This document shows, piece by piece, positions 61,977-64,000 of a stretch of DNA of 64,000 bases. Each line of letters begins with the position of its first letter. Position 1 is the stretch's first letter. Position numbers and translations under genes: made by a program. The stretch is taken from assembly GCF_028554725.1 (NCBI RefSeq), contig NC_071667.1, forward strand, positions 86,838,001 through 86,902,000, given 5' to 3'. Below the pieces are notes generated by a model. The model was not told where the DNA came from. It did no database searches and saw nothing but the letters and a program-made list of their open reading frames with translations. The stretch is from Zeugodacus cucurbitae. Its lineage: Eukaryota; Arthropoda; Insecta; Diptera; Tephritidae.

Positions 61977-63384
61977 CTATATTTGCCGCTCATCTTTCGC
62001 TGTTAACTTGTCAATAAGTTCCTGCAGTGGAGCCAGTTCGCGCCGATCAATTAAGTTAAACTCTTGAACGAAAAATATGAAGTGCTTAAAGGATGTATTC
62101 AAATGTGCCTCTTCACCCAGAGTAACAACCTCTGAGAAATGCTGATGATATATATGTGCGTAAACACGAAATAGACGTTTTAGAATAGTTTTCGCTATGC
62201 TGAGAAAATTCTTTGGAAACGGTATGCCTATTTTAGATGGGAACAGTGTCTCATCATCTAGTTGGTCTTGCACCCACGTCATAAGATAATCTATATACTT
62301 GGGTGCACTGCATTTAATAGGTTTTTTGACAGTTAGTCCATCCGCCCAATGATATTCATATTTCGGTCCTGCCGACATAATAACGCAACTCTCTTCGGTG
62401 CAAAATTCAGTAATGGTGCCATACAACATATTTATTTGATTGAAGAAATCGACAGCTGTAATAGTAATAGACATGTAAATCAATGAAAAGCGATAGCAAA
62501 TCAAATCAAACTTACTATTAACAGCTACCCATTCATTGAGGTCTTCTCCATCCGGCAATGCGACGGCATTACGTAAATTACCAGAACCCAAAGTTGCAGC
62601 CGCATGTTTCATCAAATCATATTGGTGAGTTCCTTCTGGTATATTCTTTTTCGGCTTAAAAGTTTTACTTGAACGTGATCCACTAAATAACATTAAACAC
62701 ATAATTACTAATCAATTAATTGCTAAAATATCTACGTAACTTTTAGTGAAAGCATTTAACGATTTCTAATTTAACAGAATAAATCTTTTCAGTTTACAAA
62801 GTTGAGGTTATCTTTGAATTCGGATATTCTCAGAAGTTTCGTTGTTCAAGGAGAATTTATTTTTTATTACAATCGTAGTGATTTAATAAATTATTAGAGA
62901 GCAAAGTATACATATATATCTCTGAAAATGAACATTGTAATTAAAGACTTAATTATGAAATGATATTGCTTAAAATGAATGTGCGGTATTAAAAGATGAT
63001 TACATAACGTTGAATATTTTAGAGACTTGTTATTTAGGAATGCAAACTTTTTTATGGTCCCGTCGTCTTAACTGTCTAAACATTTTGCAGAGGGATGAAG
63101 AACGTAATACTGTTGGTTCCACTGTTATTTACTGTATATAGTTAGTGGCATGTGTATGCCTTGATTTATTAATATAATAAAAGTCCTTGCAATTAGCGAA
63201 GAAAGAAGGCAGTTGTTTAATAATTTATGTTTAGTGTTTTCTAGTACTATTTAGATTTTACAAAAAAAAAAAGTTGTTCTTTCTTTATCTTTTTTCGGGA
63301 TTTCTACATCTGAACAATTAATGTACACTAATATCAAAATAATAATGTTTATTACTGGAACAATACTTACAACAGAAATTCCAT
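61977..63384 (-). CDS. mats: Mats (MOB kinase activator 1), Hippo pathway cofactor
   Basis: Mats/MOB1 binds and activates the Warts (LATS) and Tricornered kinases in the Hippo growth-control pathway. CDS on the minus strand: 63384-63371, 62682-62516, 62455-61977; 660 nt, 219 aa, the same length as the Drosophila protein as I recall it. The first coding exon is 14 nt (ATG GAA TTT CTG TT) before GTAAGT; splicing to TGGATCACG after TTATTTAG gives MEFLFGSRSSKTFKPKKNIP, almost the known N-terminus. The second intron restores VAVN-T-VDFFNQINML. The zinc-binding fold is intact: CTEESC and the two His in HIYHQHF. Other landmarks are AGPKYEYHWADG and the end ..LIDKLTAKDERQI. An unspliced frame starting MCLMLFSGSR is an artefact of intron read-through. 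Confidence 0.97.
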
Positions 63385-64000
63385 GTCTTCAACCTTTTAT
63401 TTTAAGCGTACGTTAGAAATATTGAATTCAAATACAGTTACGTCGGGTTTTGAGATCGATGTTTGTTTTGAAATATATAAGCTGTATTTTCCTTACTTTA
63501 TCTTTATTTCAAATATTTTTTGATTACTTTTAGCAATTTGACGAGTTTAAGAAAACACTGAGGTGGCTTCTGGTTAATACACTTAAGGTGTAGTTGTTAC
63601 TTGATCGAGGATATTGGGAACCGACCGTAACAACTTACACTTATGTATATTTGTATGATTTACTAAATCTGATTCTCATATATGTATATATACATATATA
63701 TATATATTACGTCTGCTAATGGGCTCTGTTGTTCTATCGCAGCTGATCTCGCCCTCAATGTTTATTCAGCGAATGTTATAAAGCTTTTATACTCAAAACT
63801 TATTCCAATTTCTATATATAACTTGTAACAACTTAAATTCATTTAAATCTTGGTATATTAACGAATTGTAGATGCTTTATTTGCAAAATATTTGTAACAC
63901 GAAGACAAAATACACCTCACTATTCACTCAAAATTGTGGTTGCCATACTTGTTGTATATACAGAATATATTTATAATATTACACCTTCAAATACATTTAA
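63385..64000. other. mats 5' leader/promoter region
   Basis: AT-rich upstream sequence of mats (minus strand). No further coding exon and no convincing core promoter motif is visible. Confidence 0.45.

Overview
This 64 kb window is a piece of a fly chromosome. The genes have introns with GT..AG splice sites. The proteins read as clear relatives of Drosophila Ctl2, Rpb10, methionine aminopeptidase 1, tolkin, tolloid, abnormal spindle and Mats. The non-coding DNA is AT-rich and dotted with ACATATGTATGT-type microsatellites, transposon relics and copies of one ~1.1 kb interspersed repeat. This points to a higher (schizophoran) dipteran, and I infer a tephritid fruit fly; the species cannot be read from the sequence.

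Layout, left to right. 1-4945: gene-free, probably 5' territory of Ctl2, with one TA-flanked MITE. 5041-7443: Ctl2 (+), one coding exon of 800 aa. 8927-9183: Rpb10 (+), two exons, 67 aa. 9452-10772: methionine aminopeptidase 1 (-), four exons, convergent with Rpb10. 10773-18656: long non-coding stretch with a possible Inr/DPE promoter, a 5'-inverted LINE copy with target-site duplications, and a degenerate CTTTAA-rich repeat. 18657-33787: tolkin (+), 13 coding exons, 1355 aa, first coding intron 7.7 kb. 33788-39262: transposon-rich spacer. 39263-46911: tolloid (+), 12 exons, 1209 aa. 47945-54970: asp (+), six exons, 2009 aa. 58383-60037: a CRAL-TRIO lipid-binding protein (+), four exons, 272 aa. 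61977-63384: mats (-), three exons, 219 aa, with a 14-nt first coding exon.

The genes form no single pathway. tok and tld are a tandem duplicate pair of BMP-1/astacin metalloproteases that process extracellular BMP regulators and TGF-beta-type ligands; they share intron phases and domain order. asp (spindle poles), mats (Hippo kinase cofactor), Rpb10 (RNA polymerases) and methionine aminopeptidase are housekeeping or cell-division genes.

I found no clearly new biological system. The most informative unexplained structures are the twin-primed LINE copy, a ~198 bp foldback inside tok intron 1, the nested repeat family between tok and tld, and divergence of the tld propeptide switch and its CUB1 insert. 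Exon coordinates were derived by hand from reading frame, splice sites and remembered homologues, with phases checked arithmetically; no search was run.
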